From Campylobacterales bacterium (GTDB lineage: Bacteria; Campylobacterota; Campylobacteria; Campylobacterales; Sulfurospirillaceae), in contig JAFGFU010000014.1 in the NCBI GenBank assembly GCA_016930915.1, forward strand, positions 62,001 to 126,000: a stretch of DNA of 64,000 nt. The letters run 5' to 3'. The notes beneath the pieces were generated by a model. That model made no database searches and had not been told where the DNA came from. It saw only the letters and a list, made by a program, of their open reading frames with translations. Positions 46,251 through 53,423 of this stretch are shown here, piece by piece. The translations under genes were made by a program, and so were the position numbers. Position 1 is the stretch's first letter. The number at the start of each line of letters is the position of its first letter.

Positions 46251-48392
46251 TCAAACAATAATTTCTCTTTGACCCTTAGAATTTTGAGCGGAGAGAATGC
46301 CCATGGCTTCTAGTTGTTCTACAATGGTAGCGGCTCTATTGTACCCAATATTAAGTCTTCGTTGAATATAAGAGATGGAACTTTTTCGCTCATTTAAGAC
46401 AATGGCTTTGGCATCTTCAAACAATTCATCCAATTCACCACTATCTTTACTTCCAGACCCAGAAGAAAAACCCTCTTCACTCTCTTTTAAAAAACTCTCA
46501 TCATACTGAACAGGACGTTGTTTTTTAAGGTATTCTACCACTTTATCAATCTCATCTTCTGAGGTATAAGGTGCATGTAAACGAATAAGTCCAGAGGTAC
46601 CTGGAGGGGTAAAAAGCATATCGCCATTACCCAAAAGTGAATCTGCTCCCATGGCATCCAAAATAACTTTTGAGTCAATTTTTTGCCCCACTTTAAAGCT
46701 AATGCGTGAGGGTAAATTGGCTTTAATAAGACCCGTGACAACATCGACTGAAGGACGTTGGGTCGCTACAATGATATGAATACCACTTGCTCTTGCCATT
46801 TGAGCTAAACGGGCGATGTAAAACTCCACATCTTTTCCACTGGTCATCATTAAGTCTGCTAACTCATCAATAATAATGACAATGTAAGGCAGCGGTTCAA
46901 CCCCAATACTTTTAGCTTTTTCATTATAATTTTCAATGTTTTTCGTGCGTGACCTACTCATAAGCTGATAGCGTCGCTCCATCTCACTGACCATATTTGC
47001 AAGGGCGACAATGGCTTGTTTTGGCTTGGTAATGACAGGGGTTAAAAGATGTGGAATATCGTTGTAAATCGAAAATTCAAGCATTTTTGGGTCTATCATT
47101 AAAAATCTTAGTGTATCAGGAGAATTACGATACAACAAAGAGAGTAACATCGCATTAATTCCCACACTTTTACCACTTCCTGTTGTTCCAGCAACGAGTA
47201 AATGAGGCAATTTTTTCAAATCGGTCACAAAGGCATTACCCACAATGTCTTTACCTAGCGCAATGGTTAAAGGCGAGGAAGATTTTTTAAAAATATCGCT
47301 CTCTAAAATCTCTTTGAGATAAATGGTTTCAATTTTATGATTAGGCACTTCAATGCCCACAACATCTTTACCAGGAACAGGCGCTTGGATACGAATGGTT
47401 TTCGCCTTAAGTGCCATAGCAAGGTCATCTTGCAGGGTTAAAATGCGTGAGACTTTGACATGAGGGGCAGGTTTAAACTCAAAAGTGGTTACCACAGGAC
47501 CTGAGTAGGTGCGTACCACGTCTCCTTCGATTTTAAAACGTCTAAGCTTCTCTAATAAGTCTTGAATTTTCTGGTCGATTTCATTTTCATTGACATGAAC
47601 TGTTTTTGCAGGTGGATTGGCTAAAAATGTTAACGGAGGGAGTTTAAAATCTTTAGGTTTATCACATTCACCTTGATCAATTTCTAAAAGAAGTTTCGTG
47701 TTTTCTTCTACTTCACTCAAAATCTCGACTTTAGAAGCACTTTTAAGGCGTACAAGGCTTTTTTTAGGCGCTTCTTCTTTTAAAATTTTTTCTTCTTTTT
47801 TTTCTGAATCTAATGGAATCTCTTCATTCAATGTGTTTTCTAAAGTAGTCTCACTTTTCTCATCTAGATTAATCCGTTCTTGTAAAGAAAGCTCCTCTCT
47901 CTCATAAGATGAAATGTACGTTATTTTTTTCTCTGATGCATCTTCTAGGGATTTATCTTTAGTAAAAAGTGGTTTTATAAAACTTAGAAAATCATTAATG
48001 CTAGATTCCACCAAAAGGGTTATGGAAAGTAAAAAAATAGCCATAATAAAAATCCATACGCCTAAAATACCAATGGAACTTTTTAAAAGTTCTACAATCG
48101 AACTGCCAAAACTGCCATGAAACTCATTGCTAACGATGATGGCTTGAGCCATAAGAAAAGCAAAAGAAAGAATCATAGAAGCTAAAAAGACACCAATGCG
48201 TCGTTCATTTACTTGACTCTCTTTGTAAAGCGCAAACGAAGGTAAAATCAGAATAAAAGGATAAATAAATGAAAAATAGCCAAAAACATTTCGGTTAAGT
48301 GATCCAAGATATGCACCAAATTTACCCACAACAGAAGCATCAGGTAAAATAGTCGCTACTCCAAAAAAAAGAAAAATAGCAATAAAAATAAT
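46251..48392 (-). CDS. ftsK: DNA translocase FtsK, probable AUU start
   Basis: FtsK pumps chromosomal DNA at the division septum and supports dimer resolution. After four N-terminal membrane helices and an acidic linker come the motor domain, with Walker A (VAGTTGSGKSVGINAMLL) and Walker B (YIVIIIDELADLMM), and a C-terminal winged-helix gamma domain (SISYIQRRLNIGYNRAATIVEQLEAMG). The first usual codon is a GTG at 48329, but that loses the first membrane helix. The open frame upstream encodes IIFIAIFLFFGVATILPDAS, with an ATT at 48392-48390 placed 9 bases after AAGGAG (48407-48402). No ATG, GTG or TTG occurs in that part. The family is certain; the start is inferred. Confidence 0.93.
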   Translation of the reverse strand: MIFIAIFLFFGVATILPDASVVGKFGAYLGSLNRNVFGYFSFIYPFILILPSFALYKESQVNERRIGVFLASMILSFAFLMAQAIIVSNEFHGSFGSSIVELLKSSIGILGVWIFIMAIFLLSITLLVESSINDFLSFIKPLFTKDKSLEDASEKKITYISSYEREELSLQERINLDEKSETTLENTLNEEIPLDSEKKEEKILKEEAPKKSLVRLKSASKVEILSEVEENTKLLLEIDQGECDKPKDFKLPPLTFLANPPAKTVHVNENEIDQKIQDLLEKLRRFKIEGDVVRTYSGPVVTTFEFKPAPHVKVSRILTLQDDLAMALKAKTIRIQAPVPGKDVVGIEVPNHKIETIYLKEILESDIFKKSSSPLTIALGKDIVGNAFVTDLKKLPHLLVAGTTGSGKSVGINAMLLSLLYRNSPDTLRFLMIDPKMLEFSIYNDIPHLLTPVITKPKQAIVALANMVSEMERRYQLMSRSRTKNIENYNEKAKSIGVEPLPYIVIIIDELADLMMTSGKDVEFYIARLAQMARASGIHIIVATQRPSVDVVTGLIKANLPSRISFKVGQKIDSKVILDAMGADSLLGNGDMLFTPPGTSGLIRLHAPYTSEDEIDKVVEYLKKQRPVQYDESFLKESEEGFSSGSGSKDSGELDELFEDAKAIVLNERKSSISYIQRRLNIGYNRAATIVEQLEAMGILSAQNSKGQREIIV

Positions 48393-48423
48393 AAAAAGAG
48401 TCTCCTTGACGATAACAGATCCT

Positions 48424-48475
48424 TTACATGTAAAAATAATTAAGAGTTGGCATTATAACAAATTATTACATGTAA
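48424..48475. repeat. two TTACATGTAA palindromes between ftsK and flgL
   Basis: Exact copies at 48424-48433 and 48466-48475. The second contains the flgL stop codon, and the first lies upstream of the probable ftsK start. Their spacing is 32 bases. Confidence 0.9.
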
Positions 48476-50868
48476 TCTAAAAGAGACATTGAATTGACCT
48501 TTGCAATCGCTGAAAGCATTGCTTCATATGAATTGCTCACTTGTGTTAATTCCAAATAAGCTTCGGCTAAATCAATACCCACAATATCCTTTTGAACCGT
48601 TACTACATTGACTTTTAATGTTTCTGCTCGTGTTTTAGACTCGGTTAGAGCATTTGATAAAGCACCTATTTTTGTATGCGCTTTTTCTACATGGTCTGCA
48701 ATATGATCTAACTGTGCTAAAGAATTTTGAATACCAATATTTCGAGGATCTGAGGAAGTTGAATCCATGCGGAAATTCCCGCTTCGCACCGCTTCAATCA
48801 TTGCATCTAATTGTTCAAACATATTTACAGAAGGCGTTTCAATGGTTACAGAATCATTTGCCATAAAAGAGAGTGCTGCGCTTGTTGTTCCACTGTAATC
48901 ACCAGCGTTACTATCAGACATGCTAAATTCAATTTTAGATTCTGAAGCTATACGATCTTTAATAGAAAGGCGACCCTGCTCATCAAGCCCTACTTCCACG
49001 CTATTTGTTGCTGTTTTCACAGCATATTGGTACTCTTCTAAATCAGTGCTTGTTGCAGCAGGGACACCATTTGTAGGAATTGTTCCTGCTGTTAACATAC
49101 TCATAATATCTGATAATTGCTGGTAACTTACATTATCGGCACTTGTTGGATTACCGTTTGCATCTAAAATAGAAAAGGAGGCATCTATTGTCCCATCGTT
49201 GTCAGTGTCAACATCAACCGTACTTCCCACATTACTTAAATTAATGGTCGCAGAACGACTGATGCCATTGAGTGTTTTATAGTCAATGTTTAATGCTTTG
49301 CCATCAAGCGTATTACTTCCTGCGACTTCACTGAGTTTTGTTGCACTGGTTGCGTATTCACTGCTTTGTTTTACCACTTGTGAAACATTACTCATTAATT
49401 CATTACCATCTTTTTCAAACCCACGTTCTGTATAGTTAATTGCATCTGGAATACTAAATCCTCCAACCGGAGTGATACCATTGCGTGCAATCAGTGTTGC
49501 ATTCAGCGTTCCTGTTGGATTATCTGCGATAATTTGTCCATTTTCTATACGCACAGAACCTGCACTTAAAGTATATGCAGTTTCAATCGCATTCATTAAA
49601 TTTTGTACTGTTGTTGTTGCGCCAATTGCTAAAGGTGTACCACCTACTAAGATATTATTTGCATCTGGCATAATGTCACTTAAAAGGGTGCTGGCCTTGG
49701 CAACACTTCCCTCTGTCGTTTGAAGTTCATACCCAATTCGATAAACTCCATCATTATAGATGTCTGCTCTAGAACTAATTGTTGTAGCAGAATTGGTTGT
49801 AGAGTAGTTGCTTGCATTAAAAGCAATGATATCAATGTTTGAAGAAGCAAGTAATGCATTGACGTCTGTTTGATTTGCATTACCGACTGTACCAGCAGCG
49901 GCATCTCTGTCCACAGCACCAAAAAGATTCATCTCTAAAACTTGTTTTCCTGTCGTCAAATCTTTTACTTCAATTTGTCCTCTTGCATTCATACTCACAT
50001 CAACGAGTTTATTTGTAGATGTATTGCCATAGACATTTCCGACGCTATCTAACAAATCTTGAATAGAAGAAGTTGAACTGATTTCTATTTTAGTTGAAAA
50101 GGTCTCTCCTGATGTATCTCTACCTGAGAGATAAAATACGGCATTGGGATTATTAGTCGTATCACCATCTGTGTCACCTATCATATCGCGAATCGTATCC
50201 GTTGGTGTTAAATAGACTTTACTAGAGCTTGTATCTGTCCCCGAAGCATCCATAACACTTGGATAAAGTTTTGTTTGATTATACATCGCAACATTGGTTG
50301 AAACTACTTTACTATAATCACTATCTTTACCTAAAAATAGTGATTTACCATCAACATTATACGTTAATTCAACACCAGAACCAACCACAGCTGTTAAACT
50401 TTGCCCATTACCATTGTATGTTCCATCTGCACTGATAGGTTTTGTTGAAAGGGCTGAACCTGAAAATAAAAATTGACCATTTATAGAAGTATTTGCTAAG
50501 TTAATAAGCTCTTTTTTGTAAGCTTCCAATTCATTGGCGATAGCATCCAGACTGGTTTGAGAGTTTGATGCATTGGCGGCTTGTGTTAATTTTGTTTTAA
50601 ATTCATCCAATTTACTTGTAAAACTATTAAGAGTTGTATCAATATTATTTGCAAAATTTTTCGCTTTTGAACTACTATCAATAGACTGTTCAAGAGTAGT
50701 GATTTCATAATTAAGACGCATTGCATCAATGTAAATACTAGTATCTTGATAACTTTGCTGTATCTTTGAACCTGAGTGTATTTGCTGATTAACATCATAT
50801 AACTTTTGTGAAGAAGTACGATAGTTGCGTATTGAATTATTAAACAAAAGTGAATCCGTAACTCTCAT
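48466..50868 (-). CDS. flgL: flagellar hook-associated protein 3 (FlgL)
   Basis: FlgL forms the hook-filament junction. The 800 residues are far longer than the roughly 310 of E. coli, but resemble the long Campylobacter forms. The flagellin-like N-terminus (MRVTDSLLFNNSIRNYRTSSQKLYD) and C-terminus (DIVGIDLAEAYLELTQVSNSYEAMLSAIAKVNSMSLLDYM) make the coiled core. The centre of about 550 residues is a low-charge, Thr/Ser/Asn-rich surface domain. The ATG at 50868 has GGAG 6 bases ahead, and a sigma-54 promoter lies upstream. The stop codon falls in a TTACATGTAA copy. Confidence 0.93.
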   Translation of the reverse strand: MRVTDSLLFNNSIRNYRTSSQKLYDVNQQIHSGSKIQQSYQDTSIYIDAMRLNYEITTLEQSIDSSSKAKNFANNIDTTLNSFTSKLDEFKTKLTQAANASNSQTSLDAIANELEAYKKELINLANTSINGQFLFSGSALSTKPISADGTYNGNGQSLTAVVGSGVELTYNVDGKSLFLGKDSDYSKVVSTNVAMYNQTKLYPSVMDASGTDTSSSKVYLTPTDTIRDMIGDTDGDTTNNPNAVFYLSGRDTSGETFSTKIEISSTSSIQDLLDSVGNVYGNTSTNKLVDVSMNARGQIEVKDLTTGKQVLEMNLFGAVDRDAAAGTVGNANQTDVNALLASSNIDIIAFNASNYSTTNSATTISSRADIYNDGVYRIGYELQTTEGSVAKASTLLSDIMPDANNILVGGTPLAIGATTTVQNLMNAIETAYTLSAGSVRIENGQIIADNPTGTLNATLIARNGITPVGGFSIPDAINYTERGFEKDGNELMSNVSQVVKQSSEYATSATKLSEVAGSNTLDGKALNIDYKTLNGISRSATINLSNVGSTVDVDTDNDGTIDASFSILDANGNPTSADNVSYQQLSDIMSMLTAGTIPTNGVPAATSTDLEEYQYAVKTATNSVEVGLDEQGRLSIKDRIASESKIEFSMSDSNAGDYSGTTSAALSFMANDSVTIETPSVNMFEQLDAMIEAVRSGNFRMDSTSSDPRNIGIQNSLAQLDHIADHVEKAHTKIGALSNALTESKTRAETLKVNVVTVQKDIVGIDLAEAYLELTQVSNSYEAMLSAIAKVNSMSLLDYM

Positions 50869-50900
50869 GTTTGGCTCCAATAAATTTCTTTAAAATAGAT

Positions 50901-50918
50901 AAGCAATTTTAATTCCTT
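50901..50918 (-). promoter_or_regulatory. sigma-54 promoter of flgL
   Basis: On the minus strand AAGGAATTAAAATTGCTT places GG (50916-50915) ten bases from GC (50904-50903). This is the exact -24/-12 spacing and matches the GGAA-N6-TTGCTT form I know from Campylobacter and Helicobacter flagellar genes. rpoN itself is at 54-55 kb. Confidence 0.7.
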
Positions 50919-51033
50919 GTACCAGATATCGACGTTTAGGGGAAATAATTTAACTTTTTAAAGAAAATTATTGTCTTTTTTTAAAAAAAATTGTACAATC
51001 CTCGAACAAACACTTTATTTTAAGGAATTGGCA

Positions 51034-51312
51034 ATGAAAAAAGCGGAATTTATCCAAGCAGTTTCAGAGAAAGCGGGTCTTTCTAAAAAAGACACTCAGA
51101 AAGCTGTTGATGCAGCACTAGAAGCAATTAGTGATGCACTTGTTGCAGGTAAAGAAGTAAGTTTTATTGGTTTTGGTACGTTTAGTACAGCAACAAGAGC
51201 AGCTAGAAAAGCTAGAGTTCCTGGAACTGATAGAGTTGTAGATGTTGCAAAAACAACAGCTGTAAAATTTAAAGTTGGTAAAAAACTTAAAGATGTAGTC
51301 GCAAAATCGTAA
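51034..51312 (+). CDS. hup: HU-family DNA-binding protein
   Basis: A small nucleoid protein that bends DNA. From the ATG at 51034 (AAGGAATT upstream) it has 92 residues: KKAEFIQAVSEKAGLSKKDTQKAVDAAL helices, then VSFIGFGTFSTATRAARKARVPGTD, where the DNA-intercalating arm normally has a proline, and VKFKVGKKLKDVV. Upstream in-frame codons to 50971 lie in the promoter region and are not part of the protein. A strong terminator follows. Confidence 0.95.
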   Translation: MKKAEFIQAVSEKAGLSKKDTQKAVDAALEAISDALVAGKEVSFIGFGTFSTATRAARKARVPGTDRVVDVAKTTAVKFKVGKKLKDVVAKS

Positions 51313-51324
51313 TTTTTACATATT

Positions 51325-51370
51325 AAAAAAGCTTAAATGTTCAGTTTTACTGAGCTTTAAGCTTTTTTTT
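51325..51370 (+). terminator. intrinsic terminator after the HU gene
   Basis: AAAAAAGCTTAAA pairs with TTTAAGCTTTTTT around an inner CAGT/ACTG stem, followed by a run of eight Ts. It lies about 12 bases after the stop, and its T-run abuts the tRNA-Leu promoter. Confidence 0.85.
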
Positions 51371-51371
51371 G

Positions 51372-51377
51372 TATAAT
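51372..51377 (+). promoter_or_regulatory. -10 box of tRNA-Leu
   Basis: TATAAT directly follows the T-run of the HU terminator, 28 bases before the tRNA. Confidence 0.6.
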
Positions 51378-51405
51378 TCCAACTCTTAAAATTCAATCTT
51401 AATGT

Positions 51406-51490
51406 GCCTGAGTGGTGAAATTGGTAGACGCGCTAGACTCAAAATCTAGTATGGAGACATATGCCGGTTCGAGTCCGGCCTCAGGTACCA
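51406..51490 (+). tRNA. tRNA-Leu (anticodon CAA)
   Basis: The acceptor GCCTGAG pairs with CTCAGGT through one G-U. The stem CTAGA/TCTAG encloses CTCAAAA with anticodon CAA. A long variable arm (TATGGAGACATAT) and GTTCGAGTC T-arm follow, with CCA encoded at 51488-51490. The accessory patch with the toxin-antitoxin pair starts right after it. Confidence 0.96.
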
Positions 51491-51551
51491 CCCTCTTTAA
51501 ATCGAACTTTCAGAAGCCTTCTTCTTATTAAAAACTTATCATTCAAAAATA

Positions 51552-51577
51552 CGAGGGTACGTTATAGGGTACGGTTA
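51552..51577. repeat. short tandem direct repeat downstream of tRNA-Leu
   Basis: AGGGTACGTTAT and AGGGTACGGTTAT occur back to back between the tRNA and the decayed toxin gene. This could be the remnant of an attachment site of an element integrated at the tRNA, though no integrase gene is present. Confidence 0.4.
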
Positions 51578-51583
51578 TAGAAT

Positions 51584-51856
51584 CTACTTGAACAGTTTTG
51601 AATGCTTACCAACTTCTACTAAAACTAATTCCACTTCATCATTATTGATTTTGTAAATAAGTAATAAGTCGGGTTTAACATGGCACTCTCTACATCCTTT
51701 ATAGTTACCTATCAAAAGATGGTCTTTATATTTGTCATCCAAGCTCTCATCATTGGCAAGTTTAATGATAATCTCGAAAACGAGTTCTTAATCTATTAAA
51801 GAAAGTTTTTTGTAGGCTTTTTTAAAAGAAGAGGTACGAAAAATAGAATATTTCAT
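51584..51856 (-). pseudogene. YafQ-type toxin gene with a nonsense codon
   Basis: The frame beginning at the ATG 51856-51854 encodes MKYSIFRTSSFKKAYKKLSLID, then a TAA at codon 23 (51790-51788). It continues in the same frame for 67 codons to TAG at 51584. The second part (YKDHLLIGNYKGCRECHVKPDLLLIYKI and VEVGKHSKLF) has the histidines and Asp of the YafQ/RelE ribosome-dependent mRNase active site in the right order. Only one base change (for example CAA to TAA) separates it from an intact 90-residue toxin. The ATG overlaps the antitoxin stop. The fragment after the stop has no good start, so it is probably inactive. Confidence 0.82.
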
Positions 51857-52104
51857 GATTCAAGTTCAGCTTTTAAAGCTTCGATTGAATCAAATGACTT
51901 CCCTTCCCTCTTCTCTAACTCTTTCAGTGCTTTATTCATGCGATCTGTTGGTACTTTTAATTCAAATGGTATAGAGTACGTCATTGCTACTTGTTTGCAA
52001 AAAAGGTTAATACCTTCGCTCAAACTCATACCATATTGTTTTAATACTTCGGATGCAATAAGCTTAGTCTCTTCGTCAATACGAACACTGGTACTTGCTC
52101 TCAT
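51853..52104 (-). CDS. RelB/DinJ-family antitoxin
   Basis: 83 residues starting MRASTSVRIDEETKLIASEVLKQYGMSLSEGINLF. This is the ribbon-helix-helix DNA-binding fold of DinJ, and it is followed by a toxin-wrapping C-terminus (KVPTDRMNKALKELEKREGK). It would repress its own operon and neutralise the YafQ-type toxin encoded by the overlapping downstream gene. That toxin gene carries a nonsense codon. The antitoxin itself appears intact, with GGAG before the ATG. Confidence 0.88.
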   Translation of the reverse strand: MRASTSVRIDEETKLIASEVLKQYGMSLSEGINLFCKQVAMTYSIPFELKVPTDRMNKALKELEKREGKSFDSIEALKAELES

Positions 52105-52129
52105 AGCTTCTCCTTATTTATTTTAAAAA

Positions 52130-52153
52130 ATTGTACCACAAATGAGGTACAAT
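52130..52153. promoter_or_regulatory. inverted repeat, probable DinJ operator
   Basis: ATTGTACC at 52130-52137 and GGTACAAT at 52146-52153 are perfect 8-base inverted repeats with an 8-base spacer, 26 bases upstream of the antitoxin start. This is the usual position for a toxin-antitoxin autorepressor site. Confidence 0.6.
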
Positions 52154-52420
52154 ATACAAGAAGCTCTATGCTGCATTGGATTTTATATTAGCATTTTAAA
52201 AAAGATTGTTTTCTTGTTCAACTCTTGCTTCTATATAAGACTGAATCCCCTCTTCTTTCTCAATACTATCTATAATATTAATCTTGTTATTGGTAACGTT
52301 GTATTGATACCTACTGGAAATAGGACTTTTTTGTCGATTTTTTCTTTTTAAATTCTTATATTGATTTATACAACATAAAAATTAGTAGTCTTAAAAAAGC
52401 CTTTTTATATTCTCTTTTGC
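52154..52420. other. gene-poor AT-rich stretch
   Basis: No convincing gene. A minus-strand frame of about 60 codons ending at 52188 is open but has no usual start codon. A plus-strand frame at 52142-52351 has no ribosome site and a poor composition. The stretch is probably the outer edge of the accessory patch. Confidence 0.45.
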
Positions 52421-52426
52421 TATAAT
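52421..52426 (+). promoter_or_regulatory. -10 box of the small ORF/bpt operon
   Basis: TATAAT in the context TCTTTTGCTATAATC lies 36 bases before the small ORF, with a TTACATGTAA copy (52443-52452) in the leader. Confidence 0.65.
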
Positions 52427-52461
52427 CTGAACTTATTTATTTTTACATGTAAAGGCATAAA

Positions 52462-52632
52462 ATGCAAGGAAATTTATTTGATGATTTAAAATCTTTAAAA
52501 GACAAACTAAATCAAGAAGAAAAAGAAAATAAAGAAAAAATAGTTGAAGCCCAAAAAATGGAAAAAGAACAAAAACTTCACGAACAATTTGAGAAGTTTA
52601 TGCAAAATTCTGGAGTTAAAAAGATACATTAA
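52462..52632 (+). CDS. small charged helical protein
   Basis: 56 residues, beginning MQGNLFDDLKSLKDKLNQEE and ending FEKFMQNSGVKKIH. About half the residues are charged, with Glu/Lys heptads predicting one long helix. There is no membrane segment or cysteine. The start has AAAGG six bases before it, contributed by a TTACATGTAA copy, and a good promoter lies upstream. Its stop is 3 bases from the leucyltransferase start, so the two are likely co-expressed. Function unknown. Confidence 0.7.
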   Translation: MQGNLFDDLKSLKDKLNQEEKENKEKIVEAQKMEKEQKLHEQFEKFMQNSGVKKIH

Positions 52633-52635
52633 GAT

Positions 52636-53361
52636 ATGTTGTTATCCTCTCGCACAATAGAATTTTCAACTTTAGAGACAAAGTGTTCTTATCTTGAAAA
52701 CCGTAAAACACGTATGGAATATAAATATATCGAAAATGCAACGATGGAACTCAATCAAGCGTTAGTAGAAAGAGGATGGAGACGTTTTGGCAACTACTAC
52801 TCAAGGCCGCAGTGTCAAGGATGTACCGCCTGTTTAAGTTTAAGAATCGATGTTGAAAAGTATCAATTTTCTCGTTCTTCAAAACGTGCTTTCAAAAAAG
52901 CAGAAGGACTGCATTATGTTATACAGGCCCCTACAATTAGTACAGAACATTTAGAACTTTATGACAAGTATCATCGTTTCATGGAAATGAAACGTGGTTG
53001 GCAATACTATTATCTCAAACCTCAAAGCTATCATGAACTTTACGTCAGCGGTGCACATAATTTTGGAAAAGAAATACTTTATTTTCATGGAGAAAAACTT
53101 ATCGGTGTTGATTTAATTGATTTTTTAGATAATGGTATCTCTTCAATTTATTTTTATTATGATCCTGACTTTGCCTATTTGTCATTGGGACGACTCTCTA
53201 TTTACGAACAAATTCTTTTAGGTAAAGAGTATGGTTTGAAGTGGATTTATTTAGGCTATTACGTTCAAGAATGTCAAAGTCTAAAATACAAAGCTTCCTA
53301 TGCTCCTTATCAAATTTTACAAAACAATCCCTTATTAGATGAAGAGACAATTTGGGGATAG
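52636..53361 (+). CDS. bpt: aspartate/glutamate leucyltransferase
   Basis: Bpt transfers leucine from Leu-tRNA to proteins with N-terminal Asp or Glu, marking them for degradation by the N-end rule. The 241 residues include the N-terminal cysteine in ETKCSYLENRKTRMEYK, RPQCQGCTACLSLRIDVEKYQFSRSSKRA near 55-85, MEMKRGWQYYYLKPQSYHEL near 115, and LGRLSIYEQILLGKEYGLKWIYLGYYV near 185-210. This is the standard ATE/Bpt layout. It follows the small ORF by 3 bases. Confidence 0.93.
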   Translation: MLLSSRTIEFSTLETKCSYLENRKTRMEYKYIENATMELNQALVERGWRRFGNYYSRPQCQGCTACLSLRIDVEKYQFSRSSKRAFKKAEGLHYVIQAPTISTEHLELYDKYHRFMEMKRGWQYYYLKPQSYHELYVSGAHNFGKEILYFHGEKLIGVDLIDFLDNGISSIYFYYDPDFAYLSLGRLSIYEQILLGKEYGLKWIYLGYYVQECQSLKYKASYAPYQILQNNPLLDEETIWG

Positions 53362-53423
53362 ACTTTTAAAAGTTGGAATTCTTTTTGCTTTTAAGTAATA
53401 ACTGACTTAAAAGGATGAAAGAG

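Noticed and set aside
52142-52351. A 69-codon plus-strand frame
   Set aside because: It starts inside the DinJ operator repeat, lacks a ribosome site and has no recognisable features.
52188-52373. An open minus-strand frame of about 60 codons with protein-like composition (ending in IEARVEQENNLFLKC)
   Set aside because: There is no ATG, GTG or TTG and no ribosome site. A frame of this length is expected by chance in such AT-rich DNA. It could be a gene fragment from the accessory patch, but I cannot support it.
51491-52460. An active integrated element or prophage next to tRNA-Leu
   Set aside because: No integrase, recombinase or phage gene is present, and no second copy of the tRNA 3' end was seen in the window.
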